The position numbers and the translations under genes are program-made. A stretch of DNA of 64,000 nucleotides, taken from assembly GCF_019967995.1 (NCBI RefSeq), contig NZ_CP065377.1, positions 682,001 to 746,000 on the forward strand. Reading direction: 5' to 3'. The DNA comes from Faecalibacterium prausnitzii. GTDB lineage: Bacteria > Bacillota > Clostridia > Oscillospirales > Ruminococcaceae. The notes below the pieces were generated by a model. It was not told the DNA's origin and searched no databases. It worked only from the letters and a program-made list of their open reading frames with translations. This document shows, piece by piece, positions 51,786-61,423 of this stretch (within the stretch, counting starts at the first letter, position 1; every line of letters starts with the position of its first letter).

Positions 51786-53452
51786 ACGCACCGAAAAAAC
51801 GCAGTCCGTTTGCGATCGTCCGGCGGCTCATCGTGCTGGTCCGGCCGATGCTGCCTGTGATGCTGGCTGCCATCGCGATGGGTGTGGCGGGGTACTTCTG
51901 CGCCACCTTCATCACCATCTTCGGTGGCTTCGGCCTGCTGGCCGCCGCCGGGCTGGAAAGCCCCATCCCCTCGGTGGGCACCGTCTTTGCCTGCATCTTA
52001 GTGTTTGCGCTGCTGCGCGGTGTGCTGCGGTATGCCGAGCAGGCATCCAACCATTATATCGCCTTCAAGCTGCTGGCCCTCATCCGCGATCGGGTCTTTG
52101 GAGCGCTCCGCCGCCTGAGCCCCGCCAAGCTGGAGGGCCGCGACCGCGGCGACCTCATCAGCCTGATCACCGCCGACATCGAACAGCTGGAAGTCTTCTA
52201 TGCCCACACCATCTCGCCGGTCTGCATCGCGGTGGTCTGCGTTGTCGGCATGACCTGCTTCACGGCCCGGTATCATCTGCTGCCGGCGCTGGTGCTGCTG
52301 GCGGGCTACCTGCTGGTGGGTGCGGCCCTGCCTGTGTGGTCGGCCAGACGCGGTGACAAAGCCGCCCGCGCCTACCGCCAGACCTTCGCCGACACCAACA
52401 GCTATATGCTGGAAAACCTGCGCGGCCTGCGGGATACGCTGCAATATCAGGACACCGCCAACCGCGCCGAGGGCATTGCGGCCCACAGCGAGGCGCTGGG
52501 GGAGAAGCAGAAGGCGCTGAAGTACCGCGAGGGCGTGACGGTGGGTGCAACCAACACCCTTATCCTGCTGACCGTTCTGGCCGTGCTGGGGGTCAGCCTC
52601 CAGCTGTACCAGAACGGTGCGCTGGATGCCGGTGGGGTGCTGGTCTGCACGCTGGCTGCACTGAGCTCTTTCGGCCCGGTGGTGGCGCTGGCCAACCTCG
52701 GCGCAAGCCTGACCCAGGTGTTTGCCAGCGCCGACCGTGTGCTGGACCTGCTGGACGAAGAACCGGTCACGGCAGACGTGACCGATGGGGCCGACACGGC
52801 CTTTGCCGGTGCCGAGGCCCGGAAGGTCCGCTTCGCTTACGCGGACGAGGAGGTCCTGCACGACCTGAGCCTGACCATCCCCGAACGGAAGATCGTGGGC
52901 ATCACGGGCCGCTCCGGCAGCGGAAAATCCACCTTCCTGCGGCTGTTGCTCCGCTTCTGGGATGTTTCCGGCGGCAGCATCCGCTTTGGTGCGGAGGACA
53001 TCCGCCGCGTGAATACCGCTGCACTGCGGGCACAGGAGAGCCTTGTGACGCAGGAGACGGAACTGTTCGACGACACCATCGAAAACAATATCAAAATTGC
53101 CCGGCGCGATGCCACCCGTGCCGAGGTGGAAGCGGCCTGCAAGAAGGCGGCGCTGGACGGCTTCATCCGGAAGCTGCCCAAGGGCTACGATACCCCGGTG
53201 GGCGAGCTGGGCGGTGCCCTCTCCGGCGGCGAGCGCCAGCGCATCGGCGTGGCCCGCGCCTTCCTCCACGATGCACCCTTCCTCCTGCTGGACGAGCCGA
53301 CCTCCAACCTCGACAGTCTGAATGAGGGCATCATCCTCAAGGCGGTGCGGGACGAGTGCAGGGAAAAGACCGTTCTGCTGGTCTCCCACCGCAAGTCCAC
53401 CATGGCCGTGGCCGATGTCAGCTTCTCGGTCGAGAGCGGCCGGCTGAGCTGA
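51782..53452 (+). CDS. ABC half-exporter, CydC-like
   Basis: A 556-residue partner: membrane domain with HYIAFKLLALIRDRVFGALRRLSPAKLEGRDRGDLISLITADIEQLEVFYAHTISP, typical of CydC, and ATPase with Walker A GRSGSGKST (about 376-384), signature LSGGERQRIGVARAF, Walker B LLLDEPTSNLD and switch VSHRKST, where the usual HRL is HRK. ATGA overlap with the first subunit. cydAB are not nearby, so a cytochrome bd role is not supported by context. Confidence 0.87.
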   Translation: MNAPKKRSPFAIVRRLIVLVRPMLPVMLAAIAMGVAGYFCATFITIFGGFGLLAAAGLESPIPSVGTVFACILVFALLRGVLRYAEQASNHYIAFKLLALIRDRVFGALRRLSPAKLEGRDRGDLISLITADIEQLEVFYAHTISPVCIAVVCVVGMTCFTARYHLLPALVLLAGYLLVGAALPVWSARRGDKAARAYRQTFADTNSYMLENLRGLRDTLQYQDTANRAEGIAAHSEALGEKQKALKYREGVTVGATNTLILLTVLAVLGVSLQLYQNGALDAGGVLVCTLAALSSFGPVVALANLGASLTQVFASADRVLDLLDEEPVTADVTDGADTAFAGAEARKVRFAYADEEVLHDLSLTIPERKIVGITGRSGSGKSTFLRLLLRFWDVSGGSIRFGAEDIRRVNTAALRAQESLVTQETELFDDTIENNIKIARRDATRAEVEAACKKAALDGFIRKLPKGYDTPVGELGGALSGGERQRIGVARAFLHDAPFLLLDEPTSNLDSLNEGIILKAVRDECREKTVLLVSHRKSTMAVADVSFSVESGRLS

Positions 53453-53463
53453 AGAATAGCATG

Positions 53464-53499
53464 AAAAAACGCCCCGAACCGTGTGTTCGGGGCGTTTTT
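53464..53499. terminator. Bidirectional terminator
   Basis: CGCCCCGAAC and GTTCGGGGCG with A6 before and T5 after; ends the ABC operon and the convergent SGNH hydrolase gene. Confidence 0.92.
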
Positions 53500-53509
53500 A
53501 TGTTCGGGA

Positions 53510-54601
53510 TCAGCCGTTCTGGATGGCCTTCATGATCTTCTTGGCAATGTACTTGTGGCCGGAGACGGTGGGGTGGCCGTCCAGCTCCGTCTGAGCGTAG
53601 GGCACCGCCACGTAGTCGATGTCATAGACCTCGGCGAGCTGCTTCTGGAACTTGTTGAGCTTATTGAAATAATTGCTCCAGCTGGGCAGCAGGGGAACGG
53701 GGTTGGTGGCACCGATGAGCAGGATCTGTGCGTCCGGGTTCAGGGCGCGGACGGTCTCGACAACGGAGCGGATGTTCGCGGTGCTGACGGGGTAGGCGTC
53801 GGAGCAGATCTTGTTCATGCCGGAGGTGACGAGGTTCCACACCGCGTCCGTCTCGCTCTTGGTGAGCTTGAGCTTCTTCATGCTGGCCTGGAAGGCGGCC
53901 CTGGTCTCCGGGTCCTTGCTGCGCAGGTTGCCGCTCAGCACGATGGAGGCGAGGTCTTCGCTCTTCCAGTTGGTGGCGTTGCCGATGGCAACGACCGTGG
54001 GCACGAAGGCATCATTGGAGCCCATCTGGATGGAGATGATATCGGCCTCCTTGAGGTACCCCAGAATCTCCGGATAATCGTACTGGCAGCCGGAGAGCGT
54101 GTTCATCTCGCTCATCTTGCCGGTCTTGACCAGCTCGACGAGGTCGGCGCTCATCAGGCCGGGCAGGCCGAGGTTGATGGCGTGGTCGCGGTCCAGACCG
54201 AGGGTCTGGGCGACCTGGCCCACATAGCAGGTATCCGGGTAGCCCTTGAAGTTGTAGGAGACGTCCACACCCATCAGGTTGTGGGAGTACTGCACGCTGG
54301 TCAGGCCGACACCGGCGCAGATGCTGTCGCCCAGTGCGACATACAGGGGCTGCTTTTCCTCTTCAGGCTCCGCCGTCTCGTCGGCAGCTTCGCCCTCGGC
54401 GGGGGTCTCCTCTTCGGTGGTCTCAGGCTTCTGTTCTGCGGCGGGCTTGCGGAAGAGGGAGTTCTCCTCTTCTTCCACAGCCTCCGCGGCAGCGGGTTCG
54501 GGTTCAGACCCGGTCAGCGGCTCTTCTGCAAAGGCAGAGATGCTGAACCCGGCAAAGAGCATAGCCGCCGAAAGGGCAAGGCTGATGAGTTTTTTCTTCA
54601 T
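53510..54601 (-). CDS. Secreted SGNH/GDSL-family hydrolase
   Basis: A 363-residue exported esterase-type enzyme. Signal peptide 1-25 (ISAFA), an acidic Glu/Ala/Pro-rich linker (about 26-85), then the SGNH domain: block I YVALGDSICAG with the nucleophile Ser, block II Gly in LNLGLPGL, block III QMGSNDAF with the oxyanion Asn, and block V HPTVSGHKYIA with the catalytic His. It could be a lipase, a polysaccharide deacetylase-like esterase or an arylesterase; substrate unknown. ATG 54601; the next gene upstream ends 23 bp away. Confidence 0.9.
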   Translation of the reverse strand: MKKKLISLALSAAMLFAGFSISAFAEEPLTGSEPEPAAAEAVEEEENSLFRKPAAEQKPETTEEETPAEGEAADETAEPEEEKQPLYVALGDSICAGVGLTSVQYSHNLMGVDVSYNFKGYPDTCYVGQVAQTLGLDRDHAINLGLPGLMSADLVELVKTGKMSEMNTLSGCQYDYPEILGYLKEADIISIQMGSNDAFVPTVVAIGNATNWKSEDLASIVLSGNLRSKDPETRAAFQASMKKLKLTKSETDAVWNLVTSGMNKICSDAYPVSTANIRSVVETVRALNPDAQILLIGATNPVPLLPSWSNYFNKLNKFQKQLAEVYDIDYVAVPYAQTELDGHPTVSGHKYIAKKIMKAIQNG

Positions 54602-54623
54602 GGGGACAGGGACTTCCTTTCTA

Positions 54624-56360
54624 TCAGTAATCGCGGGAGGTGATCTCCGTTTCGAGCTTGCGGTAATCGAACTTGCCCACAGGGGTCATGGGCATGGCGT
54701 CGAGGAACTTGTAGCCCACGGGCTGGACGTATTCGGGCAGCTCCTCAGCGCATATCTGGCGCAGCTCCTTGATGATCTGGCGCTTTTTGGTGGAAGCAGC
54801 GGCCTCCGGCTTCAGCACCACAAAGACGAAGGGCAGGCGGCCCTGCACATGGTCCTTGTCGGTGCAGCCCACCACGGAACACTGGTGGACGGCGGGGTGC
54901 TGGCTGATGACGTTTTCGATCATCGAGGGGAAGACCTTGAAGCCGTCGTGGCGGATGATGAGGCGTTTGATGCGGCCATCGAGGTAAACGAAGCCGTCCG
55001 CATCCATGTAGCCCACGTCGCCGGTGTGGGCCCACACCGTGCCGTCTTCGTGGGTGCGCAGGATGTTCGCGGTCTCTTCGGGCTTGCCGTAGTAGCCCTT
55101 CATCATGGAGGGGCTGCAGATGCACAGTTCGCCCCGCTCGCCGATGGGCAGTTCCTTGGTGGTGCCTGGCTCAAACACCGACACAAGGGTGTTCACCATG
55201 GGGATGCCCACGCTGCCGGGCTTGGTGATGGTGCCGGCGGCGATGGTGGCAGCGGAGGAGACCTCCGTCATGCCGTAGCCCTTGGCAAGGGGGTACTCCA
55301 CGTTGTGGGCAGCAAGGAAGTCGTTCACCGTCTTTTCTGCGCCGATGGAGATGGAGTCGCCGCCGGCGGCGTAGTTGCGGATGAAGGACAGATCCTTGTT
55401 TTTCAGCTTGGGGTCAGCGGCCATCTGCTGGTAGTGAGAAGGCACACCGAACATGTGTTCGGGCTTGTGCTTCAACAGAAGGCTGCCGAGCTTGGTGGGG
55501 TCCAGATTCGGGATGATGACGACCTTCAGCCCCAGGGCCAGCGGCATGTGGACGCCGCAGGCGTAGCCATAGGCGATGAAGGGGGGCATGACGTTTAGGA
55601 GCGTCTGCCCCTTCCGGAACAGGGCATGCCATGCGGCAAACTGCTGCGCGATGGCGTTGAAGTTCCGGTCCGTCAGCATGACGCCCTTGGGGGAGCCGGT
55701 GGTGCCGCCGGTGTGGACCACCACACAGGCATGGTCGGGGTCATAGGGCTCGCCGGATGTGCTGGCGTCCTGCCCGTTTGCGATGAACTGCTTCCACATC
55801 AGGGTATTGGAGTCGTACTTGTTGCGGTCGGGATTGGAGACCTTGTAGCCGATGGCCAGCGGCAGGGGCAGCGAGTCGGCCGGGGAAAGCACAATGACCC
55901 GCTCCACATGGGTGCGCCGGGCGGCCTGACGGCAGCGGTCATACACCACGTTCAGGCAGATCAGCAGATGAGAATCCACTTCCTCAATGTACTCATGGAT
56001 GCCGTCGGCGCTGTACCGGGGGTCCACCAGATTCAGGGTCGCACCGATGCGATCGGCGGCGTAGAACGCATAGATGACCTCAGGGGTCATCACGCTGACC
56101 ACGGTGATGATATCACCCTTTCGGACGCCTGCCGCCCGGAAGGCAGCAGCGGTCTTCTTGGTGTTCACGATGAGGTCTGCATAGGTGAACTTCCGGCCAT
56201 AATATTCAAGGGCCGTTTCCGACAGGCGGTTCTTGTTCTGCTGCCGGACAAAGTCGAAAGCAGAACATTCCGGCATCGGCTGGTCGATGTAATTGGGGTC
56301 GTAATATTTGAGCCACGGGCGAGCCTGTGACGCATAGAGAACCTTGCTGGTCGTTGTCAT
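54624..56360 (-). CDS. AMP-forming acyl-CoA synthetase/ligase family protein
   Basis: A 578-residue adenylate-forming enzyme: it activates a carboxylic acid as acyl-AMP and passes it to CoA or another acceptor. Core motifs: A3 VVHTGGTTGSPKGVML (about 218-233), A5 GYGMTEVSSA, A7 HTGDVGYMDADGFVYLDGRIKRLI, and the C-terminal catalytic Lys in TPVGKFDYRKLE. All are intact. Best guess is a medium- or long-chain fatty acid ligase; no substrate residues can be read. Convergent to nothing and upstream of the SGNH gene, perhaps co-transcribed. Confidence 0.9.
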   Translation of the reverse strand: MTTTSKVLYASQARPWLKYYDPNYIDQPMPECSAFDFVRQQNKNRLSETALEYYGRKFTYADLIVNTKKTAAAFRAAGVRKGDIITVVSVMTPEVIYAFYAADRIGATLNLVDPRYSADGIHEYIEEVDSHLLICLNVVYDRCRQAARRTHVERVIVLSPADSLPLPLAIGYKVSNPDRNKYDSNTLMWKQFIANGQDASTSGEPYDPDHACVVVHTGGTTGSPKGVMLTDRNFNAIAQQFAAWHALFRKGQTLLNVMPPFIAYGYACGVHMPLALGLKVVIIPNLDPTKLGSLLLKHKPEHMFGVPSHYQQMAADPKLKNKDLSFIRNYAAGGDSISIGAEKTVNDFLAAHNVEYPLAKGYGMTEVSSAATIAAGTITKPGSVGIPMVNTLVSVFEPGTTKELPIGERGELCICSPSMMKGYYGKPEETANILRTHEDGTVWAHTGDVGYMDADGFVYLDGRIKRLIIRHDGFKVFPSMIENVISQHPAVHQCSVVGCTDKDHVQGRLPFVFVVLKPEAAASTKKRQIIKELRQICAEELPEYVQPVGYKFLDAMPMTPVGKFDYRKLETEITSRDY

Positions 56361-56482
56361 AAAACCTATCCTTTTGTTAAAAATTGTACAATGCGTTCCC
56401 TGCTATTGTAGTAAAGACACCGGCAAAAGTCAAGAAACAAAGGGTGAACAATGCCCCGACAGCCTAAAAGATTTGAGAGAGT

Positions 56483-57415
56483 TTACAATTCGCGGATCCA
56501 CTGTGCGGCTTCGGTCGCATTGCAGAGCACGAAGTGATTGGGCCGCAGTTCCTGCCACTGCGGGGGCTCGGCGGTGTAATCGTGCATGGCGGGGTCGTAG
56601 ACCAGCAGCTTTTTCTTCCGCTCCAGCCGGGGGTTCGGCATGGGGATGGCCGAAAGCAGGCTGCGGGTATAGGGATGGATGGCGTGATTCACCAGCTCTT
56701 CGGCGTCGGCCAGCTCCACGATGTCGCCCTTGTGGATGACGGCGATGCGGTCCGAGATGTACCGCATGACGGACAGGTCGTGCGCGATGAACAGGTAGGT
56801 GATGCCACGCTCCTTTTGCAGATGGCGCAGCAAGTTGAGCACCTGGGCGCGGATGGACATATCCAGTGCAGAGATGGGCTCATCGGCGATGATGAACTCC
56901 GGCTCCACGATGAGGGCGCGGGCGATGCCGATGCGCTGGCGCTGGCCGCCGGAGAACTCGTGCGGGAAGCGGGAGGCAAATTCGGGCAGCAGGCCGACAT
57001 CCAGCAGCGCCTGGCGGACTTTTTCTTCCCGCTGGGCAGCAGTCAGGTCGGGCCGGACGTTCATCAGGCCCTCGCCGACGATGTAGCTCACCTTGGCGCG
57101 CTCGTTCAGGGAGGACTGCGGGTCCTGGAAGATCATCTGGATCTCCTTGATGACCTGCTGGTCCAGCGCGTGGGAGATTCTGCCGTTGATCTTCTGGCCC
57201 TTGTACAGGATCTCGCCGCCGGAAGTGGGCAGGATGCGCATGATGGCACGGCCGATGGTGGTCTTGCCGGAACCAGACTCGCCCACCAGGCCGAACGTCT
57301 CGCCCTTGTAGATCTTGAAATTGGCGCGGTTCACGGCGCGGTAGGCTTTTTTGCCGGAACCATAGGTCACTTCGAGGTCTTTGATCTCCAGAAGCGTTTC
57401 ACGTTCCTCTGCCAT
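56483..57415 (-). CDS. oppF: Oligopeptide/dipeptide ABC transporter ATPase, OppF-like
   Basis: A 310-residue ATPase: Walker [10 protein letters not shown] (about 40-48), signature [15 protein letters not shown], Walker [13 protein letters not shown] and the C-terminal oligo_HPY-type extension ([16 protein letters not shown]). Supplies energy for peptide import with OppD and the permeases OppB and OppC. Last gene of the minus-strand oppB-C-D-F operon; one base separates it from oppD. Confidence 0.93.
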   Translation of the reverse strand: MAEERETLLEIKDLEVTYGSGKKAYRAVNRANFKIYKGETFGLVGESGSGKTTIGRAIMRILPTSGGEILYKGQKINGRISHALDQQVIKEIQMIFQDPQSSLNERAKVSYIVGEGLMNVRPDLTAAQREEKVRQALLDVGLLPEFASRFPHEFSGGQRQRIGIARALIVEPEFIIADEPISALDMSIRAQVLNLLRHLQKERGITYLFIAHDLSVMRYISDRIAVIHKGDIVELADAEELVNHAIHPYTRSLLSAIPMPNPRLERKKKLLVYDPAMHDYTAEPPQWQELRPNHFVLCNATEAAQWIREL

Positions 57416-57416
57416 T

Positions 57417-58469
57417 TTACATCCCCTCCTCTTTCAGCAGGCGGACCGCCAGCGGCGGCTCCACCTTGGGTGCCCGCGGGTCCAGCAGCCAGGTCTTGGC
57501 CTTGTGGGTGGGGCTGATCTCAAAATACGGCGGGCGCTTGACGAAGTCGATCTTGAGCGCCTGCGGGTTGCGGGGCGCAAAGGCGTCGCCGTGGATCTCG
57601 GTGAACAGGTTCGGCGGGGTGCCCTGGATATTGAACAGGTCCTCGCCCTTGATGCCCATCTGGGGCATACTGGACAGCAGTGCCCAGGTGTAGGGGTGGC
57701 GGGGGTCGTAATAGATCTCGTCCGAGGTGCCGATCTCGATGATGTCGCCTGCATACATGACGGCCACCCGGTCGGCGATGTTGGCCACGACACCGAGGTC
57801 GTGGGTGATGAGAACGATGGTCAGGTTGTACTTGACCTGCATCTCCTTGAGCAGCTGCAAGATCTGCGCCTGGATGGTCACGTCCAGCGCGGTGGTCGGT
57901 TCATCGCAGATCAGGATCTGCGGGTTGCAGGCCACCGCAATGGCGATGACGACGCGCTGGCGCATACCGCCGGAGAACTCGTGCGGGTACTGGCCGAAGC
58001 GGACCTCCGGGTCGGCGATGCCGACATCCCGCAGGTATTCCAGCGTCTTCTCTCTGGCGGCCTTGCCGCGCAGGCCCTGATGCAGCTCCACGGCTTCCAT
58101 GATCTGGTCGCCGATGGTCTTCAGCGGGTTCAGGCTGGTCATGGGGTCCTGCATGATCATGGCGATCTCGTGGCCGCGCACCCGGAGCCAGTCCTTTTCC
58201 TTTTTCAGGTCGGACAGGCGGATGGGCGTTCCGTCGTCGGCACCGAAGTAGTCGATGGTGCCGCTGGAAATAGAGCCGTTGGCGTCCAGCAGGCCCATGA
58301 AGCTCTTGGTGAACACGCTCTTGCCCGAACCGGACTCGCCCACGATGGCGAGAACCTCGCCGTGGTAGATGTCCAGGTCGATGCCGCGGATGGCGTGGAG
58401 CGCTTTTCCACGCAGGTTGAATTGGATGTTCAAATCCTTGACTGAAAGGATCAGCTGATTCTTTTCCAT
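57417..58469 (-). CDS. oppD: Oligopeptide/dipeptide ABC transporter ATPase, OppD-like
   Basis: A 350-residue ATPase with Walker A GESGSGKS (about 39-46), [20 protein letters not shown], signature [15 protein letters not shown], Walker [14 protein letters not shown] and the C-terminal [13 protein letters not shown] segment with its usual Cys-poor tail. ATG 58469 (AAGGAGGGAC upstream) is chosen over longer readings that run into oppC. Confidence 0.93.
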   Translation of the reverse strand: MEKNQLILSVKDLNIQFNLRGKALHAIRGIDLDIYHGEVLAIVGESGSGKSVFTKSFMGLLDANGSISSGTIDYFGADDGTPIRLSDLKKEKDWLRVRGHEIAMIMQDPMTSLNPLKTIGDQIMEAVELHQGLRGKAAREKTLEYLRDVGIADPEVRFGQYPHEFSGGMRQRVVIAIAVACNPQILICDEPTTALDVTIQAQILQLLKEMQVKYNLTIVLITHDLGVVANIADRVAVMYAGDIIEIGTSDEIYYDPRHPYTWALLSSMPQMGIKGEDLFNIQGTPPNLFTEIHGDAFAPRNPQALKIDFVKRPPYFEISPTHKAKTWLLDPRAPKVEPPLAVRLLKEEGM

Positions 58470-58482
58470 CTTCTGTCCCTCC

Positions 58483-59514
58483 TTACTGCATGTGGTTCTT
58501 CGGGTCGGCGGCGTCCGAGAAGGCGTTGCCGATGAGGTAGAACGCGATGGTGACAAAGCTCAGGATGATGGTGGGGTAGAGCAGCTGATACCGCAGGCCC
58601 GCCTGCATCATGACCTTGCGGCCGTCGTTGATGAGGTTGCCCAGCGAGGGCGTCTCCACCGACAGGCCCAGACCGATGTAGGTGATGAACACCTCGCTGC
58701 CAATGGCGGCGGGGATGGTCAGCGCCATGCGCAGCATGATGACCGACACCAGATAGGGCAGCAGGTTGCGCAGCACGATGCGGGAGGTGGGGGTGCCGAT
58801 GCAGCGGGAGGCAATGTTGTAGTCGCGGTCGCGGATGATCAGGATCTGGTTGCGGATGAAGCGCGCCATGGCGATCCAGCCCGTGAGCGACATGCCCAGG
58901 ATCAGCGTCTGGATGCTGGGGGAAGCCACGTAGGAGATCAGGATCAGGATGATGGTGGAGGGGATGTTGTCGCAGATGTTGTACAGCTCGGTGAAGAAGA
59001 AGTCGAGCTGGCGAACATAGCCCCACAGCACACCCACGGTGATGCCCACCACGGCCTCGATCATGGCCACGAAGAAGGCGATGGTCAGGCTGGTGCGGGC
59101 ACCGGCCCAGATGCGGGCCCACAGGTCCTGGCCGATGGCGTTGGAACCCCAGATGAAGCCCTGCTGGCCGGGGGCGATGTTGCGGTACTGGATTCCGGTG
59201 GCGGGGTCCACCTCACAGAGGTTGGGGTCCACCTGGCCGGGCAGATGGGGCTGCACGAAGGCAAAGGCCACCACGGCCACCAGCGCGATGAGGAGCGCCA
59301 CGGCCATCTTGTTCTTGAAGAAGGCGCGGAACGTGCTGCCCCAGTAGCTGTAGTTGGAGTAGGCCGTTGCCTCGGCCTGCTCTTCGCTGAAGCCGGCAGG
59401 GGTGAACAGCTCATCTTCCGGCAGGCTGGCCCAGACAGCGGGGCCGTCCTTTTGCAGCTTGTTCAGGTCGTTTTCCAGCACAGCTGCCTTCTGGTCTTTC
59501 ATGTGGAACAGCAT
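58483..59514 (-). CDS. oppC: Oligopeptide/dipeptide ABC transporter permease, OppC-like
   Basis: A 343-residue permease. A long cytoplasmic start (about 1-80), first helix near 87-108, an outer loop with GFIWGSNAIGQDLWARIWAGARTSL, then five helices; the EAA-type loop is RNLLPYLVSVIMLRMALTIPAAIGSEVFITYIGLGLS. Start overlaps the oppB stop by one base (TAATG). Confidence 0.92.
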   Translation of the reverse strand: MLFHMKDQKAAVLENDLNKLQKDGPAVWASLPEDELFTPAGFSEEQAEATAYSNYSYWGSTFRAFFKNKMAVALLIALVAVVAFAFVQPHLPGQVDPNLCEVDPATGIQYRNIAPGQQGFIWGSNAIGQDLWARIWAGARTSLTIAFFVAMIEAVVGITVGVLWGYVRQLDFFFTELYNICDNIPSTIILILISYVASPSIQTLILGMSLTGWIAMARFIRNQILIIRDRDYNIASRCIGTPTSRIVLRNLLPYLVSVIMLRMALTIPAAIGSEVFITYIGLGLSVETPSLGNLINDGRKVMMQAGLRYQLLYPTIILSFVTIAFYLIGNAFSDAADPKNHMQ

Positions 59515-60455
59515 TATCGGCCACCTTCTTTCTTGCCAAAGCTGATGCGGGGATCGATGAGCACCATGAGCAGATCGCCCAGGATGAGGCCGATGATTCC
59601 CACGCAGGCGTAGAGCAGCACGATGCCCTGCACCATGGTGTTGTCGTGCCGCTGCACACAGGTCACCAGCAGGCCGCCCATGCCGGGGATGCTGTACAGG
59701 CTCTCGATGTAGATGGAGCCGACGACGGTGTTCAGGAAGGCCGACGGGATGTACTGCACCAGCGGGACCATGGCGTTGCGGAAGATGTGGTGCAGTGCGA
59801 TGTTGCTTTCGCTCACGCCCTTGGCCAGTGCCAGGCGGACGTAGTCCTTGTTGCTCTCATCCACCATGTAGCGGCGCAGCCACATGCCGTAGAAGGCCAC
59901 GTTGCCCAGGCTCATGGAGCAGATGGGCAGCACCCAGTATTTCCAGTTGGAGGCATCGAACAGCAGGCCGACGCCCAGCGCGGTGGTGCCGTACATCTGG
60001 ATGTACAGATAATACACGGCGGCAGGCACGGCCTGGATGAGCACGATGATGGCTGTGCCGATCTTATCCGGCCAGCGGTTCTTGAACCGGCCCATGAACA
60101 GGCCCATCGGGATGCCGACGACCAGACTCAGCAGCATGGAGAAAACACCCATCTGCACCGAGATGGGCAGCTTTTTGGCCAAGATGCTGGTCACAGACGC
60201 ATTGACCTTATAAATATGGCTGACGCCGAGGTCGCCGTGCAGTGCATTCCACCAGAACCGCCCGATCTGCACCGGCAGCGGGTCCAGCAGGCCCATGGAC
60301 TGGAGGCCCGCCTGGATCTGAGCCTCGGTCATTTTTTCATAGTTTGCAAAGTAGCCTTCCACGGGCATCAGCCGCAGCAGGCAGAAAACGAGCGTCACGA
60401 TGACGAACAGGGTCAGAATCGAGCGCCCGATGCGTTTTGCCAGATATTTCAGCAT
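59514..60455 (-). CDS. oppB: Oligopeptide/dipeptide ABC transporter permease, OppB-like
   Basis: A 313-residue permease with six helices, starting MLKYLAKRIGRSILTLFVIVTLVFCLLRLMP in the usual way. The EAA loop is SESNIALHHIFRNAMVPLVQYIPSAFLNTVVGSIYIESLYSIPGMGGL. ATG 60455 follows AAAGAGGGG. First gene of the operon. No oppA (solute-binding protein) lies upstream or downstream in the window, so it must be elsewhere. Confidence 0.93.
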   Translation of the reverse strand: MLKYLAKRIGRSILTLFVIVTLVFCLLRLMPVEGYFANYEKMTEAQIQAGLQSMGLLDPLPVQIGRFWWNALHGDLGVSHIYKVNASVTSILAKKLPISVQMGVFSMLLSLVVGIPMGLFMGRFKNRWPDKIGTAIIVLIQAVPAAVYYLYIQMYGTTALGVGLLFDASNWKYWVLPICSMSLGNVAFYGMWLRRYMVDESNKDYVRLALAKGVSESNIALHHIFRNAMVPLVQYIPSAFLNTVVGSIYIESLYSIPGMGGLLVTCVQRHDNTMVQGIVLLYACVGIIGLILGDLLMVLIDPRISFGKKEGGR

Positions 60456-60613
60456 ATCTGTGCGCACCCCTCTTTCGTTTTTAGCGTTCCGTCTGCGTGG
60501 CAGACACACAGCGGATAGAAATAGAATACATCAAAAAACCACTTTTGGAAAGTGATTTGGAGGGATTTTGAAAAAACTTTTTGCACAGAGTGCCCATTTG
60601 ACCCGTTTCGCGG

Positions 60614-60652
60614 AAGAAAATAAAACACCGCGCCCCAAAACAGAGCGCGGTG
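60614..60652 (-). terminator. Terminator of the DUF4358 lipoprotein gene
   Basis: On the minus strand CACCGCGCT and GGCGCGGTG with a nine-base loop, then TTTTATTTTC. Confidence 0.85.
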
Positions 60653-60673
60653 AAAGCGGGAAGTCGGAGGAGC

Positions 60674-61240
60674 TTATGCGGCCAGCGCCGTTTTGATGGC
60701 GTTCATCACGGCTTCGGGGTTCTCGCAGCAGACGAGAATCACCTCGCCGGTGGGAGCAGTGGAGATATGAGATGACGCGGCAATCTGGTACTGGTCTTCC
60801 AGATAATGCTCCATGCTCTGCATCTGGCTCTGGACGTAGGCATCCAGGGCTTCGGATACGGCCTGTTGTTTGCCCTCGGCGGGCTTGACGATGGCGATGC
60901 CGTAGCTCTGCACCATCATGCCGGAAACAGAGGCGGCAAAGTCGGTGTACATGTCCTCTTCGAGGTTCAGCAGGGGGAGCAGCATGTTGCGGATCTCTTC
61001 GTCCAGCTGGGAGGCGTCATAGCTGTCGCTGTAGCCGTACTGGGCGGTGAACTTGCCGTCTTCGCCGGGGGAGAAGATCATATAATATTCGTTGTCTTCG
61101 TCCGGGCGGGCGTCGTGGAGGATCTTCGTATAGTCTTTGGGGGCAGCGTCGGCCTTGTCGGACTTGCTGCAGCCCACCAGAGCGAACAGAGCGGCCACAG
61201 CCAGCAGGGCGGCGAGGAGGCGTTTGGTCATGGACTTCAT
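60674..61240 (-). CDS. DUF4358-type lipoprotein
   Basis: A 188-residue exported lipoprotein. The signal peptide ends in the lipobox LVGC, giving lipidated Cys24, followed by a Lys/Asp/Ala-rich linker. The domain includes SYGIAIVKPAEGKQQAVSEALDAYVQSQ and ends EVILVCCENPEAVMNAIKTAL, matching the DUF4358 pattern seen in many gut Firmicutes. Function unknown. GAAAGGAATCC precedes ATG 61240. A self-complementary stretch (CCGCCGGGGC/GCCCCGGCGG, 61361-61396) lies upstream, towards the lrp gene. Confidence 0.82.
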   Translation of the reverse strand: MKSMTKRLLAALLAVAALFALVGCSKSDKADAAPKDYTKILHDARPDEDNEYYMIFSPGEDGKFTAQYGYSDSYDASQLDEEIRNMLLPLLNLEEDMYTDFAASVSGMMVQSYGIAIVKPAEGKQQAVSEALDAYVQSQMQSMEHYLEDQYQIAASSHISTAPTGEVILVCCENPEAVMNAIKTALAA

Positions 61241-61423
61241 AGGCTGGATTCCTTTCGTTGCAAAACAGTGTGCGGGGAGTCCCCGCGCGTATCATTAGGA
61301 TGCCCGCCCCGCGCCGGTCTATGCGGGCGGCGGAAGGGCCTTGTACTGGATATACGAACCGCCGGGGCAAAAAATTGCATTCGGCCCCGGCGGCGGATGA
61401 AATATTTTATGGGATGGGTGGTC

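Noticed and set aside
50055..53452. cydCD of a cytochrome bd operon
   Set aside because: Sequence is similar to CydDC, but cydAB are absent and the pair is coupled to a DtxR regulator.
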